From Kaistia granuli DSM 23481 (GTDB lineage: Bacteria > Pseudomonadota > Alphaproteobacteria > Rhizobiales > Kaistiaceae): a stretch of 64,000 nt of DNA. Below the pieces are notes generated by a model that did no database searches, was not told the origin of the DNA, and saw nothing but the letters and a program-made list of their open reading frames with translations. How positions within the stretch are numbered: position 1 is the first letter of the stretch; every line of letters starts with the position of its first letter. This document shows, piece by piece, positions 45,123 through 55,269 of the stretch. The stretch is taken from assembly GCF_000380505.1 (NCBI RefSeq), contig NZ_AQYH01000007.1:455082-519081 (forward strand). The letters run 5' to 3'. A program made the position numbers and the translations under genes.

Positions 45123-46004
45123 TTATTCGTCCCGCCGATCCTTCGTCTCCTTGGCTTCCGCATCCTTTCGCGCCGCTTCGATCGCGTCGGCGAGCCGCAG
45201 CTTCGCCGATCCCGGCTTCAGCGGCTTTTGCTGGCTTTCATGCGGCGCCCAGCCGGACAACGCGATCAATTCGAAGGTGGCACGGATGCGACCGTCGGCA
45301 TCGGCAAATCGTTCGGCATAGAGGGCGGCGGCGCGGGCGAGGATCGTGCGGGTCAGCGGACGCGGATCGCGCGCCGTCAGTGCGTTGGTGGCGCCCATGG
45401 CGCGCAGATCCCGCATCAGGTGGAAGATGCTGTCGTAGCGCACCGTCAAACGGTCACTGTCGGTGACGGGGAGGGCGAAGCCGGCCCGCTGCAACAGCGC
45501 GCCGATGTCGCGTATGTCGGCGAAGGGGGCGACGCGCGGCGCGGCGCCGCCGCGAATGTCGCTCTCCGCGATCGTCAGCACGGTCCTGAGCTCGTTCAGC
45601 GTGTCGCCGCCGGCAAGCGTCGCCAGGAACAGGCCATCCGGACGCAGCGCCCGCCTGATCTGGGCGAACAGGCCGGGGAGGTCATTAACCCATTGCAGTT
45701 GCAGCACGCTGACCGCGAGATCGAGCGAACCGGCCGCCAGAGGCAGCGCCTCGCTTTCGCGCAGCGGGATCCGCTCGACGGCGCCGCCCTGGCCAGCCTC
45801 GGCAAGCGCGGCGGCGAGCGCCGGCGAGAGCGAGCCGATGTCGGCGCCATGTTCGAAGCGGCGGTTCACCGTCGCCAGCCTTTCGACCAGGTCCGCGACG
45901 GCGTGAGTCAGCAGGAAGTCGCTGCCGGCGATCGCCATGCGTTCGGCGCGAGCGCGATGCTGCTCGAGAAGCCTGCGGTCGAAGAGGATGGGGGCGCCGG
46001 CCAT
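45123..46004 (-). CDS. SAM-dependent methyltransferase (BioC / NDUFAF5-like)
   Basis: 293 residues. LFDRRLLEQHRARAERMAIA, then a Rossmann-type domain with motif I degenerate (GADIGSLSPAL), LAVSVLQLQWVNDLPGLFAQ and ALRPDGLFLATLAGGDTLNE. This is the alphaproteobacterial homologue of human NDUFAF5 by overall pattern. The role could be in complex I assembly or protein hydroxylation or methylation; BioC activity is not excluded. I use the ATG at 46004; a longer frame starts upstream without support. Confidence 0.83.
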   Translation of the reverse strand: MAGAPILFDRRLLEQHRARAERMAIAGSDFLLTHAVADLVERLATVNRRFEHGADIGSLSPALAAALAEAGQGGAVERIPLRESEALPLAAGSLDLAVSVLQLQWVNDLPGLFAQIRRALRPDGLFLATLAGGDTLNELRTVLTIAESDIRGGAAPRVAPFADIRDIGALLQRAGFALPVTDSDRLTVRYDSIFHLMRDLRAMGATNALTARDPRPLTRTILARAAALYAERFADADGRIRATFELIALSGWAPHESQQKPLKPGSAKLRLADAIEAARKDAEAKETKDRRDE

Positions 46005-46115
46005 GGAGGTGCTTTTCTGCTGATGCGGGTTCGCGGTGGTTATGGAACTCCCCACCCTTCCGGTCAAAGCCGATCTGCATTACGTTACGTCATGCGAGCG
46101 GGTAGGGCGATCGAC

Positions 46116-46877
46116 ATGCGGGCCTTCCTCGGGGAGTTCGGTGCGCGGGTAGGAGCTGCCGGCCGGCGGGTAGTGGATATCGCCCTGCCGCCGGCCTGCA
46201 TGGCCTGCGCGCGGCCGGTGGCGGTGACCGGCGCGCTTTGCCCGGGCTGCTGGAGCGGCCTCCGGCTGATCGAGCAGCCGTTCTGCCGGCGGCTCGCCAT
46301 ACCGTTCAGCTACGATATCGGCCCCGAGGCGCTTTCGGCCGAGGCTATCGCCGATCCACCGCCCTTCGAGAGGTTGCGGGCCGTCGCCGTCTATGACGCG
46401 GTTTCCGGGCGGATCGTGCAGGCGCTCAAATATCACGACCATACCGAGCTCGCCCGGTCGATCGGCGCCATGATGGCGCGGGCGGCGGGCGAACTGGCGC
46501 CGGAGACCGATCTGGTCGTGCCGGTGCCGCTGCATCGCGGTCGCCTCTGGCAGCGGCGCTTCAACCAGTCGGCGATGATCGCGGCGGAAATCGCGCGCCG
46601 GATCGGGCAACCGCATGTCCCGGATCTCGTTGAACGAATCAAGGCGACGCGCCGGCAGGTGGGATTGCGGGCGACGGCGCGCTTGGCCAACGTCCAGGGC
46701 GCCTTTCGCGTTTCCGCGGAAGCGCGGTTGAAGGTGGCGGGGCGTCGGGTTCTCCTGGTTGACGACGTCTACACGACCGGTGCGACGGTCAAGGCGGTGA
46801 CCAGGGCGCTCTTGCGCGGGGGAGCGAGCGGGGTCGACGTGGTCGTCTTCGCCCGGGTTGTCGAAGGGCTGGGCTGA
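46116..46877 (+). CDS. ComF family phosphoribosyltransferase-like protein
   Basis: 253 residues. The N-terminal zinc ribbon has CMACARPV and CPGCW. The PRTase-type PRPP-binding loop reads RRVLLVDDVYTTGATVKAVT. The central motif PVPLHRGRLWQRRFNQS is the ComF/GntX signature. It is linked to DNA uptake in naturally competent bacteria and to unclear roles elsewhere. ATG 46116 has GGTAGGG upstream; an ATG at 46092 is possible. It is divergent from the methyltransferase and upstream of grxC. Confidence 0.87.
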   Translation: MRAFLGEFGARVGAAGRRVVDIALPPACMACARPVAVTGALCPGCWSGLRLIEQPFCRRLAIPFSYDIGPEALSAEAIADPPPFERLRAVAVYDAVSGRIVQALKYHDHTELARSIGAMMARAAGELAPETDLVVPVPLHRGRLWQRRFNQSAMIAAEIARRIGQPHVPDLVERIKATRRQVGLRATARLANVQGAFRVSAEARLKVAGRRVLLVDDVYTTGATVKAVTRALLRGGASGVDVVVFARVVEGLG

Positions 46878-46914
46878 AGCCTATATAGGCCACTCCCAAT
46901 CATCAGGAACGAAC

Positions 46915-47172
46915 ATGGCCGAAGTGATTATCTACACCCGGCAGGCCTGCGGATACTGCTCCGCTGCCAAGCGCCTGCTGGACCGGAAAGGCGTCCCCTA
47001 TGTGGAGCTGGATGCAACTGGAAAGCCGGATTTGCGACAGGAAATGATCGAGCGGGCCAATGGCCGCGCCACCTTCCCGCAGATCTTCGTCGGCGCCCAC
47101 CATGTCGGCGGCTGCGATGACCTTCATGATCTCGACGGCCAGGGCCGTCTGGATCTGCTGCTGGCGTCGTGA
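46915..47172 (+). CDS. grxC: Glutaredoxin 3
   Basis: 85 residues. The active site CGYC is at residues 12-15 (TRQACGYCSAAKRLL). The glutathione-binding TFPQIFVGAHHVGGCDDLHD segment (core TFPQIFV and GGCDD) is complete. It is a dithiol glutaredoxin. AGGAACG lies before the ATG. Downstream of comF and upstream of the nitrilase, a conserved alphaproteobacterial order. Confidence 0.94.
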   Translation: MAEVIIYTRQACGYCSAAKRLLDRKGVPYVELDATGKPDLRQEMIERANGRATFPQIFVGAHHVGGCDDLHDLDGQGRLDLLLAS

Positions 47173-47212
47173 CGGGCGCCAAACTTCTTTCAGTCCTTCA
47201 AGGAGACAGCCG

Positions 47213-48064
47213 ATGACGAGCTTCAAAGCGGCTTGCGTCCAGATGCGCAGCGGTCGTTCGGTGGCAAGGAACGTCGATGATGCGGAGGCGCTGATCCGCG
47301 CCGCCGCCGCGGCCGGTGCTGGCTACGTTCTGACGCCGGAGATGACGACGATCCTCGATCGCGACAAGGCAGCGCTTCTCGCCGCCATCGGCCCGGAGGA
47401 GATCGATCTGTCGCTGCAGCGCTTCCGCGAGATCGCGCGCGAACTCGGCATCCATCTGCATATCGGCTCGATGGCGATCAAGCTCGGCGACGACCACATC
47501 GCCAACCGCTCGTTCCTGATCGCGCCGAATGGCTCGGTCGTTGGTCGATACGACAAGATCCACATGTTCGACGTCGATCTGTCGGGCGGCGAGAGCTACC
47601 GCGAATCCGCCACCTATCGCCCTGGCGAGACCGCCGTCGTCGCCGATTTGCCCTGGACGAAGCTCGGCCTCACCATCTGCTACGATGTCCGTTTCCCGGC
47701 ACTGCACCGCACGCTGGCCAAGGCCGGCGCCGCCGTTCTCGCTGTCCCTGCCGCCTTCACCAAGAAGACGGGCGAGGCGCACTGGCACGTCCTGCTGCGC
47801 TCGCGCGCCATAGAGACCGGTTCCTACGTGGTAGCCGCCGCGCAGGCCGGCCATCACGAGGACGGCCGCGACACCTATGGCCACAGCATGATCATCGATC
47901 CGTGGGGCAAGATCCTCGCCGAGGCGGACGATCAACCGGGCTTCATCATCGCCGAGATCGACCCGGCCTTCTCGGCATCGGCCCGCCAGGCAATCCCGGC
48001 GCTTGCCAATGCCCGCGATTTCGCCCTGCCGGAAATGCCGCAGGTCGGTTCTTTCGTGATCTGA
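47213..48064 (+). CDS. Carbon-nitrogen hydrolase (nitrilase superfamily, Nit1/NIT2-like)
   Basis: 283 residues. Catalytic triad: Glu in LTPEMTTIL, Lys in YDKIHMFDVDL, Cys in LTICYDVRFPALHRTL. The pattern IHMFDVD is typical of the Nit/omega-amidase (deaminated glutathione amidase) branch, so hydrolysis of deaminated glutathione or alpha-ketoglutaramate is plausible, fitting its position after glutaredoxin. AAGGAG lies eight bases before the ATG. Confidence 0.92.
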   Translation: MTSFKAACVQMRSGRSVARNVDDAEALIRAAAAAGAGYVLTPEMTTILDRDKAALLAAIGPEEIDLSLQRFREIARELGIHLHIGSMAIKLGDDHIANRSFLIAPNGSVVGRYDKIHMFDVDLSGGESYRESATYRPGETAVVADLPWTKLGLTICYDVRFPALHRTLAKAGAAVLAVPAAFTKKTGEAHWHVLLRSRAIETGSYVVAAAQAGHHEDGRDTYGHSMIIDPWGKILAEADDQPGFIIAEIDPAFSASARQAIPALANARDFALPEMPQVGSFVI

Positions 48065-48079
48065 CCCCATATAGAGTTC

Positions 48080-48514
48080 ATGATCCGGTACAACCTTGTC
48101 TGCGTCGCAGGCCATGATTTCGAGAGCTGGTTCCGTGATGCCGCTGCCTTCGACAAGGCGGCGGCAGCGCATGCCGTCAGTTGTCCGCAATGCGGCACGA
48201 CCGATGTCGTGAAGGCGCTGATGGCGCCTTCGGTTGCCACCGCGCGCAAGCGCGAGGCAGCCGCTCTCAAGGTGGCTACCCCCGATCCGCGCCAGGTGGC
48301 GATGGTCGAGATGATGCGCAAGCTGCGCGAGCATGTGACCGAGAATGCCGACTATGTCGGCGACAAATTCGCCGAGGAGGCGCGCAAGATCCACTATCAG
48401 GAGGTCGAGGCGCGCGGCATCTATGGCGAAGCGTCGCCCGAAGAGGCGCGCTCGCTGATGGAGGAGGGGGTCGAGTTCCTGCCTCTGCCGGTCCTGCCCG
48501 AGGAGGGCAACTAG
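48080..48514 (+). CDS. DUF1178 family protein
   Basis: 144 residues. It starts MIRYNLVCVAGHDFESWFRD and has a zinc-ribbon-like Cys pair, SCPQCGT-type CPQCGTTDVVKALMAP. A conserved LREHVTENADYVGDKFAEEA helix is followed by IYGEASPEEARSLMEEGVEF. Function is unknown. It follows the nitrilase by 15 bases and is conserved beside it in Alphaproteobacteria. Confidence 0.9.
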   Translation: MIRYNLVCVAGHDFESWFRDAAAFDKAAAAHAVSCPQCGTTDVVKALMAPSVATARKREAAALKVATPDPRQVAMVEMMRKLREHVTENADYVGDKFAEEARKIHYQEVEARGIYGEASPEEARSLMEEGVEFLPLPVLPEEGN

Positions 48515-48524
48515 CCGGCTCCGA

Positions 48525-48547
48525 GCCCGCGCTTCGACGGCGCGGGC
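48525..48547. terminator. Hairpin between convergent DUF1178 and ubiG genes
   Basis: GCCCGCGC, seven-base loop, GCGCGGGC, in the 51-base gap between converging genes. No T-run, so terminator function is inferred from position. Confidence 0.5.
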
Positions 48548-48565
48548 CGTTGCCTCCGGGCAACC

Positions 48566-49363
48566 CTACCGGCGTACGGCCGACAGCATGTAGTTGACGT
48601 CCATGTCGGACGACAGGTGCCACTGATCCCGCAGGGGATTGTAGACGACACCGGTCTCGCTCGAGAGCTCGAGCCCGTTCTCGCCGAGCGCTGTCGACAA
48701 TTCCGATGGCCGCACCAGCTTTTCGTAGCTGTGCGTGCCGCGCGGCAACCAGCCCAGCACGACTTCCGCCCCGAAGATTGCCAGCGCCCAGGCCTTGGGC
48801 GTGCGATTGATGGTCGAGAGCACTATCAGACCGCCGGGCTTCACCATCGCCGAGATCTCGCGGATGAACAGCGGCAGGTCCGCCACGTGCTCGACAATCT
48901 CCATCGCGAGCACGATGTCGAAACGCTCGCCGGCGGCGCCGAGCGCCTCGGCCGTGGTTGCGCGGTAGTCGATGGCGAGCCCGGCCTCCCGGGCATGGAG
49001 CTCGGCGACGCCGATATTGGTGGCGGAGGCGTCCGCGCCAACGACGTCGGCGCCGAGCCGGGCCATCGGCTCGGACAGCAGCCCGCCACCGCAGCCGATA
49101 TCGAGCACGCGCAGACCGGTGAGGGCCTTCGGATCCCGGACATCGCGGCCGAAGAGCTTCGCCGCCTCGTCCTTGATGAAGCCGATGCGGATCGGGTTCA
49201 GGCGATGCAGCGGGCCGAACTTGCCCTTCGGCGCCCACCACTCGCTGGCGATCGCGGAAAAATGGGCGATCTCGTCCTGATCAACCGTCGACGCGGCGGG
49301 CGTGGGCGAGGGGGGCATGGGCGCAGAGGACTTGGGCGCAGAGGACTTGGGCGCAGAGGACAT
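48566..49363 (-). CDS. ubiG: Ubiquinone biosynthesis O-methyltransferase
   Basis: 265 residues. SAM-binding motif [21 protein letters not shown], the membrane-associated [20 protein letters not shown] (core WWAPKGKF) and the UbiG-typical HDWRKF-like region [15 protein letters not shown]. It performs both O-methylations of the quinone ring. I use ATG 49363 because AAGGAG lies six bases upstream. The first residues are the repeat [14 protein letters not shown], encoded by a 15-bp tandem repeat that includes the start codon; these residues precede the fold and are probably disordered. Confidence 0.93.
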   Translation of the reverse strand: MSSAPKSSAPKSSAPMPPSPTPAASTVDQDEIAHFSAIASEWWAPKGKFGPLHRLNPIRIGFIKDEAAKLFGRDVRDPKALTGLRVLDIGCGGGLLSEPMARLGADVVGADASATNIGVAELHAREAGLAIDYRATTAEALGAAGERFDIVLAMEIVEHVADLPLFIREISAMVKPGGLIVLSTINRTPKAWALAIFGAEVVLGWLPRGTHSYEKLVRPSELSTALGENGLELSSETGVVYNPLRDQWHLSSDMDVNYMLSAVRR

Positions 49364-49365
49364 GG
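49321..49365. repeat. 15-bp tandem repeat, three copies, in the 5' end of ubiG
   Basis: Copies at 49321-49335, 49336-49350 and 49351-49365 (unit GCGCAGAGGACTTGG on the plus strand). The third copy differs by one base, and that change creates the ubiG start codon. The number of copies sets how many SSAPK-like units the protein carries. Confidence 0.85.
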
Positions 49366-49639
49366 GCGGCTCCTTCATCGCGGAACGTCGTCGGGGGCGT
49401 TGGCGAAGTCAAGACGGGCGGCGTGACGCATCCGCGATCCGGCCGATCGCGGCGGCCTTTCCCTTCATTTCCAGCCCGGCTGCGCGGTAAACCGGGATGG
49501 GGTAGCCGGCTTCGCGCCGTTGCCGTTGCGGCTTCTATCCGAAGCCGCTATGAAGGCGCCCGTCCGGTTGTTCTTCTTGGCCGGAACTCCTTCAATCTCT
49601 TCCGCAATTGCTGCGGAACCTGCCCTTCAAAGGTTGATG

Positions 49640-50893
49640 ATGGCCCGGCTGGTGATGAAGTTCGGCGGAACCTCCGTCGCCGATATCGATCGCATCCGCA
49701 ATGTGGCTCGTCACGTCAAACGCGAGGTGGATGCGGGCTTCCAGGTTGCCGTCGTGGTATCGGCCATGTCGGGCAAGACGAATGAACTCGTTGCCTGGAC
49801 GCGCGACGCGGCCGCCATGCATGACGCGCGCGAGTATGATGCTGTCGTGGCTTCCGGCGAGCAGGTGACGTCGGGTCTCCTGGCGATCGCGCTGCAGGAA
49901 ATGGGTGTCAACGCACGCTCCTGGCAGGGCTGGCAGATCCCGATCCGGACCGATGCTTCGCACGGCGCGGCGCGGATCGTCGAGATCGACGGTTCGCGTC
50001 TGATCGAGCGGCTCGAGCAAGGCCAGGTGGCCGTCGTCGCCGGCTTCCAGGGCCTTGGCCCGGACAACCGCATTGCGACGCTCGGCCGCGGCGGCTCCGA
50101 TACCAGCGCCGTCGCCATTGCCGCGGCGATCAAGGCCGACCGCTGCGACATCTACACGGACGTCGACGGCGTCTACACAACCGATCCCCGGATCGTGCCG
50201 AAGGCCAAGCGCCTCGACCGCGTCTCGCATGAAGAAATGCTCGAGATGGCGTCGCTGGGTGCCAAGGTCCTGCAGGTGCGCTCTGTCGAACTGGCCATGG
50301 TGCATGGCGTCCGGACCTTCGTGCGGTCCAGTTTTGTCGATCCGCAGGACCCGCGGCTCGTCGATCCCAACAATCCCCCAGGCACCCTCATTTGCGACGA
50401 GGACGAGATCGTGGAAAAGCAGGTTGTCACCGGCATCGCCTATGCCAAGGACGAGGCGCAGATCTCGATCCGCGAAGTCGCCGACAAGCCGGGCGTCGCT
50501 GCGGCGGTGTTCGTGCCGCTGGCGGAAGCCAACATCAATGTCGACATGATCGTGCAGAACGTCTCGGAAGACGGCACGACGACCGACATGACTTTCACCG
50601 TGCCGACGGCCGATTTCGATCGTGCCTGGAAGGTGCTGGAGGAATCGCGTGACTCGATCGGCTATACCAGCGCCCAGGGCTCGCGCGATCTGACCAAGGT
50701 GTCGGTGATCGGCATCGGCATGCGAAGCCATGCCGGCGTCGCGGCCTCCGCCTTCAAGGCGCTGGCCGGCAAGGGCATCAACATCCGCGCGATCACGACC
50801 TCCGAGATCAAGATCTCGATCCTGATCGACGCCGCCTATACCGAGCTCGCGGTCCGGACCTTGCACTCGCTCTATGGTCTGGACGCAGCCTGA
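49640..50893 (+). CDS. lysC: Aspartate kinase
   Basis: 417 residues. Kinase domain start LVMKFGGTSVADIDRI with the KFGGTS motif, VASGEQVTSGLLA and LGRGGSDTSAVAIAAAI. Two ACT domains occupy about 270-405 (ISIREVADKPGVAAAVF, VSVIGIGMRSHAGVA), implying feedback by lysine and/or threonine. It is a class with no fused homoserine dehydrogenase. Two adjacent ATGs (49637, 49640) share the AAAGG signal; I chose the second. It is divergent from ubiG. Confidence 0.94.
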   Translation: MARLVMKFGGTSVADIDRIRNVARHVKREVDAGFQVAVVVSAMSGKTNELVAWTRDAAAMHDAREYDAVVASGEQVTSGLLAIALQEMGVNARSWQGWQIPIRTDASHGAARIVEIDGSRLIERLEQGQVAVVAGFQGLGPDNRIATLGRGGSDTSAVAIAAAIKADRCDIYTDVDGVYTTDPRIVPKAKRLDRVSHEEMLEMASLGAKVLQVRSVELAMVHGVRTFVRSSFVDPQDPRLVDPNNPPGTLICDEDEIVEKQVVTGIAYAKDEAQISIREVADKPGVAAAVFVPLAEANINVDMIVQNVSEDGTTTDMTFTVPTADFDRAWKVLEESRDSIGYTSAQGSRDLTKVSVIGIGMRSHAGVAASAFKALAGKGINIRAITTSEIKISILIDAAYTELAVRTLHSLYGLDAA

Positions 50894-50969
50894 TCAACAG
50901 GCCTTCGGACCTGACGAAACAACATTGTATCTTCTGCCTAACTCGTGCCACGACTAGGTAGGAAGCATG

Positions 50970-50999
50970 CCGGAGCGCGGCCGAATCGGCCGGCTCCGG
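50970..50999 (+). other. Nested hairpin between lysC and ptsP
   Basis: CCGGAGC pairs with GCTCCGG, enclosing CGGCC/GGCCG. A run of only four T follows at a distance. It could be a weak terminator for lysC or part of the ptsP leader. Confidence 0.4.
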
Positions 51000-51056
51000 A
51001 AGGCGGTTTTCGGTGGTCGAAACCCGTCATAGTTCAAGCTTTGGGGAAGGCGGACC

Positions 51057-53324
51057 ATGCGGGGTTCACTCGCCGGGCCGCGCGTCCTGCTCCGTCGCCT
51101 GCGCGAGATCATGGCGGAGCCGATCAGCGCGCAAGACCGGCTCGACAAGATCGTCGCCCAGATCGCGGCCAACATGGTCGCCGAGGTGTGCTCGGTCTAT
51201 GTGCTCCGCGCCGATGACGTGCTCGAGCTCTATGCTACCGAGGGTCTGAACCGCTCGGCGGTTCACCACGCCGGTCTGCGGGTCGGTCAGGGCCTCGTCG
51301 GCTTGATCGCCTCCGAGGCGCGCCCGCTCAATCTGCAGGACGCCCAGAGCCATCCTTCCTTTGCCTATCTCCCGGAAACCGGCGAAGAGATCTACAACGC
51401 CTTCCTCGGCGTGCCGATCCTGCGCGCCGGCCGCACGCTGGGCGTGCTCGTCGTTCAGAACAGGGCGCACCGCACCTACTACGACGAAGAGGTCGAAGCC
51501 CTTCAGACGACGGCGATGGTGCTCGCGGAAATGATCGCCGTCGGCGAGCTGCAGGGCCTGGCGAGGCCGGGCACGTCGCTTGACGTCAAGCGCCCCCTCT
51601 CCCTGAAGGGCACGCCGCTTTCCGACGGTATCGCGCTGGGCCATGTCGTGCTGCACGAGCCGCGCGTCGTCGTGACCCAGTTGCTCGCCGAAGATTCCGA
51701 CAAGGAAAGCCGACGCCTCGAGCAGGCGATCGCCAATCTGCGACTGTCCGTCGACGATATGCTTTCGCGCGACGATATCGCGCCGGCCGGCGAGCATCGC
51801 GACATCCTCGAAGCCTATCGCATGTTCGCCTACGACCGCGGCTGGGTCCGCCGCATGGACGAGGCGATCCAGAATGGCCTTTCGGCCGAGGCCGCCGTCG
51901 AGAAGGTGCAGAGCGATACGCGCGCCCGGCTGCAGCGCCAGACCGATCCGTATCTGCGCGAGCGGCTGCACGATTTTGACGACCTCGCCAACCGGCTCCT
52001 GCGCGAACTGATGGGCAAGTCGCATGGTCCCGATGGCGGCAGCCTGCCGAAGGACGGCGTCATCGTCGCGCGCAACATGGGCGCCGCCGAACTGCTCGAC
52101 TATGACCGCAGCCGGCTGCGTGGCCTGGTGCTGGAGGAGGGCGGGGCGACCAGTCACGTCACCATCGTCGCCAGGGCTCTCGGCATCGCCACCATCGGCC
52201 GCGCCGCCAACATCGTCTCGCTGGTCGAGAACGGCGACCCGATCATTCTCGACGCCGATACCGGCGAGGCGCATGTGCGGCCTCCGGCGGATGTCGAGGC
52301 CGCCTATGCCGAGAAGGTCAAGTTCCGTGCCAAGCGCCAGGCCCAGTACCGGCTCCTGCGCAACAAGCCGGCGGTCACTCTCGACGGCCATCGCGTTTCG
52401 CTCAACATGAATGCCGGCCTGCTGGTCGACCTGCCGCATCTGGTCGAGGCGGGCGCCGAGGGCATTGGCCTGTTCCGTACCGAGCTGCAGTTCATGGTCG
52501 CCTCGACCATGCCGCGCCTCGACGAGCAGACGGCGCTCTACGAAGCCGTGCTGAAGGCGAGCGGCAATCGGCCGGTGGTCTTCCGCACGCTCGATATCGG
52601 CGGCGACAAGGTGCTGCCCTACATGCGGATGCAGCCGGAGGAAAACCCGGCGCTCGGCTGGCGCGCCATCCGGCTCGGCCTTGATCGCCCAGGCCTGTTG
52701 CGGATCCAGCTGCGCGCGCTGCTGCACGCGGCCGGCGGGCGCGAATTGCGCGTCATGCTGCCGATGGTGACGGAAGTCGGCGAAATCCACCGGGCCCGCG
52801 CGCTGCTCGAACGCGAGCTGACGCAATTGCGGCGGCACGGCCACAAGGAGCCGACGCGGATCCTGCTCGGCTCGATGCTGGAAGTTCCGGCACTGCTGTT
52901 CCAGCTCGATTCGCTGATGCAGGCCGTCGATTTCGTGTCGGTCGGCTCCAACGACCTGCTGCAATACATGACCGCCAGCGATCGCGGCAACACGCGTGTC
53001 GCCAGCCGTTTCGATCCGCTGTCGCGGCATTTCCTGCGCACGCTGGCCAGGATCGTCGAGGCGGCGGACCGCCACGAGACCCATGTTACGCTTTGCGGCG
53101 AGATTGCCAGCCGTCCCCTGGCGGCGATGGCTTTGACCGGTATCGGCTTCCGCTCGCTGTCGATGTCGGCGGCGGCCATCGGCCCGGTCAAGGCGATGCT
53201 GCTGGCCCTCGACGTCGGCCGGCTGAAGGCCGTGCTCGATCCCATGCTTGCCCTGGACGATGGTGGAGACGGCGTCCGCGCGGCGCTGACCGCTTTCGCC
53301 GAATCCGAAGGCCTACCGATCTGA
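51057..53324 (+). CDS. ptsP: Phosphoenolpyruvate-protein phosphotransferase PtsP (EI-Ntr)
   Basis: 755 residues. An N-terminal GAF domain (about 20-165, with [20 protein letters not shown]) precedes the EI core. The phospho-accepting His367 is in [16 protein letters not shown]. The PEP-binding TIM barrel contains [25 protein letters not shown] and [13 protein letters not shown], with a catalytic Cys in [13 protein letters not shown]. It starts the nitrogen-related phosphotransferase cascade (to NPr and EIIA-Ntr); the GAF domain of relatives senses glutamine. A GGAAGG signal precedes the ATG. Confidence 0.94.
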   Translation: MRGSLAGPRVLLRRLREIMAEPISAQDRLDKIVAQIAANMVAEVCSVYVLRADDVLELYATEGLNRSAVHHAGLRVGQGLVGLIASEARPLNLQDAQSHPSFAYLPETGEEIYNAFLGVPILRAGRTLGVLVVQNRAHRTYYDEEVEALQTTAMVLAEMIAVGELQGLARPGTSLDVKRPLSLKGTPLSDGIALGHVVLHEPRVVVTQLLAEDSDKESRRLEQAIANLRLSVDDMLSRDDIAPAGEHRDILEAYRMFAYDRGWVRRMDEAIQNGLSAEAAVEKVQSDTRARLQRQTDPYLRERLHDFDDLANRLLRELMGKSHGPDGGSLPKDGVIVARNMGAAELLDYDRSRLRGLVLEEGGATSHVTIVARALGIATIGRAANIVSLVENGDPIILDADTGEAHVRPPADVEAAYAEKVKFRAKRQAQYRLLRNKPAVTLDGHRVSLNMNAGLLVDLPHLVEAGAEGIGLFRTELQFMVASTMPRLDEQTALYEAVLKASGNRPVVFRTLDIGGDKVLPYMRMQPEENPALGWRAIRLGLDRPGLLRIQLRALLHAAGGRELRVMLPMVTEVGEIHRARALLERELTQLRRHGHKEPTRILLGSMLEVPALLFQLDSLMQAVDFVSVGSNDLLQYMTASDRGNTRVASRFDPLSRHFLRTLARIVEAADRHETHVTLCGEIASRPLAAMALTGIGFRSLSMSAAAIGPVKAMLLALDVGRLKAVLDPMLALDDGGDGVRAALTAFAESEGLPI

Positions 53325-53329
53325 CTACG

Positions 53330-54400
53330 ATGCTCCCGACCGGACTTCCCTGGGACAAGATCAATCACCTCGTCGCCCGCGCCGAAGTGATTGATCAGAA
53401 GCTCGCCGCGACCAGCGACGGCGGCACCCTCGTGCAGCTCTCCAAGGAGCGGGCCGAGTTGCAGGATATCGTCGAAGCCGTGCACCGCCTGAAGGCGGCG
53501 GTGGCCGAGCGCGAAGCGCTCGACGATCTGGCTGACGATCCTGAAATGGCGGCGCTGGCCGAGGAGGAGCGCGAGGCGCTCGACGCCCAGGTCGAGACGC
53601 TGACGCAGGAAATCCGCGTGCTGCTCCTGCCGCGCGATGCCGCTGACGAGAAGAGCGCGATCCTGGAAATCCGGGCCGGGACGGGCGGCGACGAGGCCGC
53701 CCTGTTCGCCGGCGATCTGTTCCGCATGTACCAGCGCTACGCCCAGCTGCATGGCTGGCGCATGCAGGTTCTCTCCGAGAGCGAAGGCGACGCCGGCGGC
53801 TACAAGGAAATCATCGCCGACGTCACGGGGCGGGGCGTGTTCGCCCGGCTGAAATTCGAATCCGGCGCCCACCGCGTGCAGCGCGTGCCGGCGACGGAAT
53901 CGGGCGGCCGCATCCATACCTCCGCCGCCACCGTCGCCGTCCTGCCGGAAGCCGAGGATGTCGACATCGATATCCGTCCGGAAGATATCAAGATCGACAC
54001 CACGCGTGCCTCCTCGGCCGGTGGCCAGCACGCCAACACGACCGATACCGCCGTCCGCATCACCCATTTGCCGACGGGGACTGTGATCGTTGTCGCCGGC
54101 CGGTCCCAGCACCAGAACCGCGCCCAGGCGACGCAGATCCTGCGCGCTCGTCTGTTCGACATGGAGCGCGAGCGGCTTTCGTCGGAGCGCGCCGCCGATC
54201 GCAAGGGGCAGGTCGGTTCGGGAGACCGCTCCGAGCGCATCCGGACCTATAACTTCCCGCAGGCCCGCGTGACGGATCACCGGATCAACCTGACGCTCTA
54301 CAAGCTCGAGGCGGTGATGGCCGGCGAGGCTTTGGACGAGATCATCGGGCCGCTGATCACCGAGCACCAGGCGGGCCTTCTCGCCGCGCTCGATTCATGA
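53330..54400 (+). CDS. prfA: Peptide chain release factor 1
   Basis: 356 residues, standard length. The GGQ motif is at 231-233 in [19 protein letters not shown], and the methylated glutamine is the target of the PrmC encoded next. The usual residue after GGQH is valine; here it is alanine (GGQHAN). The codon-recognition (PxT) loop appears as [16 protein letters not shown]. It recognises UAA and UAG. Five bases separate it from ptsP and ATGA couples it to prmC. Confidence 0.95.
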   Translation: MLPTGLPWDKINHLVARAEVIDQKLAATSDGGTLVQLSKERAELQDIVEAVHRLKAAVAEREALDDLADDPEMAALAEEEREALDAQVETLTQEIRVLLLPRDAADEKSAILEIRAGTGGDEAALFAGDLFRMYQRYAQLHGWRMQVLSESEGDAGGYKEIIADVTGRGVFARLKFESGAHRVQRVPATESGGRIHTSAATVAVLPEAEDVDIDIRPEDIKIDTTRASSAGGQHANTTDTAVRITHLPTGTVIVVAGRSQHQNRAQATQILRARLFDMERERLSSERAADRKGQVGSGDRSERIRTYNFPQARVTDHRINLTLYKLEAVMAGEALDEIIGPLITEHQAGLLAALDS

Positions 54401-55269
54401 CCGGCGTCGCCGCGACGCTTTTCGCCGCGCGGCAGAGCGCTGCGAAACGGCTGGCGGCAGGGCTCGGCGCCGATGCGACCCCGGCGCTGGATGCGCGCCT
54501 GTTGATCGCCGCGGCGATCGGCGTCGCGCCGGACCAACTCCTCTTCCTCGATGATCGGCTTCTGTCGGAGCCGGAGATCCGCGCCATCGAGCAGGCGATC
54601 CTGCGCCGTCTGGCGGGTGAGCCGGTCGCCCGTATCGTTGGCGAGAAGGAATTCTGGGGCCTGAGCTTCCGTCTGTCGGAGGCGACGCTGGTGCCGCGTC
54701 CGGACACCGAGACGCTGGTCGAGGCGACGCTGGCCTGGATCGATCGCAGCGGCCGTCACGACGAGGCGCTGCGTATCGTCGACATCGGCACCGGTAGCGG
54801 CGCCATTCTCATCGCGCTGCTGAGCGCGCTTCCGAACGCCATCGGACTCGGCATCGATCTCTCCGAACAGGCGGCGCGCACCGCCCGCGACAACGCCGAA
54901 CGTCTCGGAGTCGCCGACCGGAGCCGGTTCATTGTCGGCGCTTGGTCGGATAGTTGCGGCCAATTTGATGTAATCGCCTCCAATCCTCCCTATATTGTGC
55001 GTGATGTCATCCGGACGCTGGATCAAGAGGTCAGGGACCATGATCCGATGTTGGCGCTGGATGGTGGGATGGATGGGCTTGATGCCTATCGTGCGATCCT
55101 TCACGATCTTGAGCGGGTGATGGCACCCAAGGGTGCGACGTTTCTGGAAATCGGTTTCGATCAGGCCGCTGCCCTCCGGGCGATGGCGCGGTCGGTTGGT
55201 CTTGATGCGTCGGTTCATCCCGATCTCGCTGGTCATGACCGTGTCGTGGAACTGCACAGGATCGATTGA
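54397..55269 (+). CDS. prmC: Release-factor glutamine methyltransferase
   Basis: 290 residues. The catalytic NPPY is at about 196-199 ([13 protein letters not shown]). SAM motif I reads [20 protein letters not shown], and the N-terminal helical bundle includes [20 protein letters not shown] (core [10 protein letters not shown]). It methylates the GGQ glutamine of RF1 and RF2. Its ATG overlaps the prfA stop by four bases, so enzyme and substrate are co-translated. Confidence 0.95.
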   Translation: MTGVAATLFAARQSAAKRLAAGLGADATPALDARLLIAAAIGVAPDQLLFLDDRLLSEPEIRAIEQAILRRLAGEPVARIVGEKEFWGLSFRLSEATLVPRPDTETLVEATLAWIDRSGRHDEALRIVDIGTGSGAILIALLSALPNAIGLGIDLSEQAARTARDNAERLGVADRSRFIVGAWSDSCGQFDVIASNPPYIVRDVIRTLDQEVRDHDPMLALDGGMDGLDAYRAILHDLERVMAPKGATFLEIGFDQAAALRAMARSVGLDASVHPDLAGHDRVVELHRID

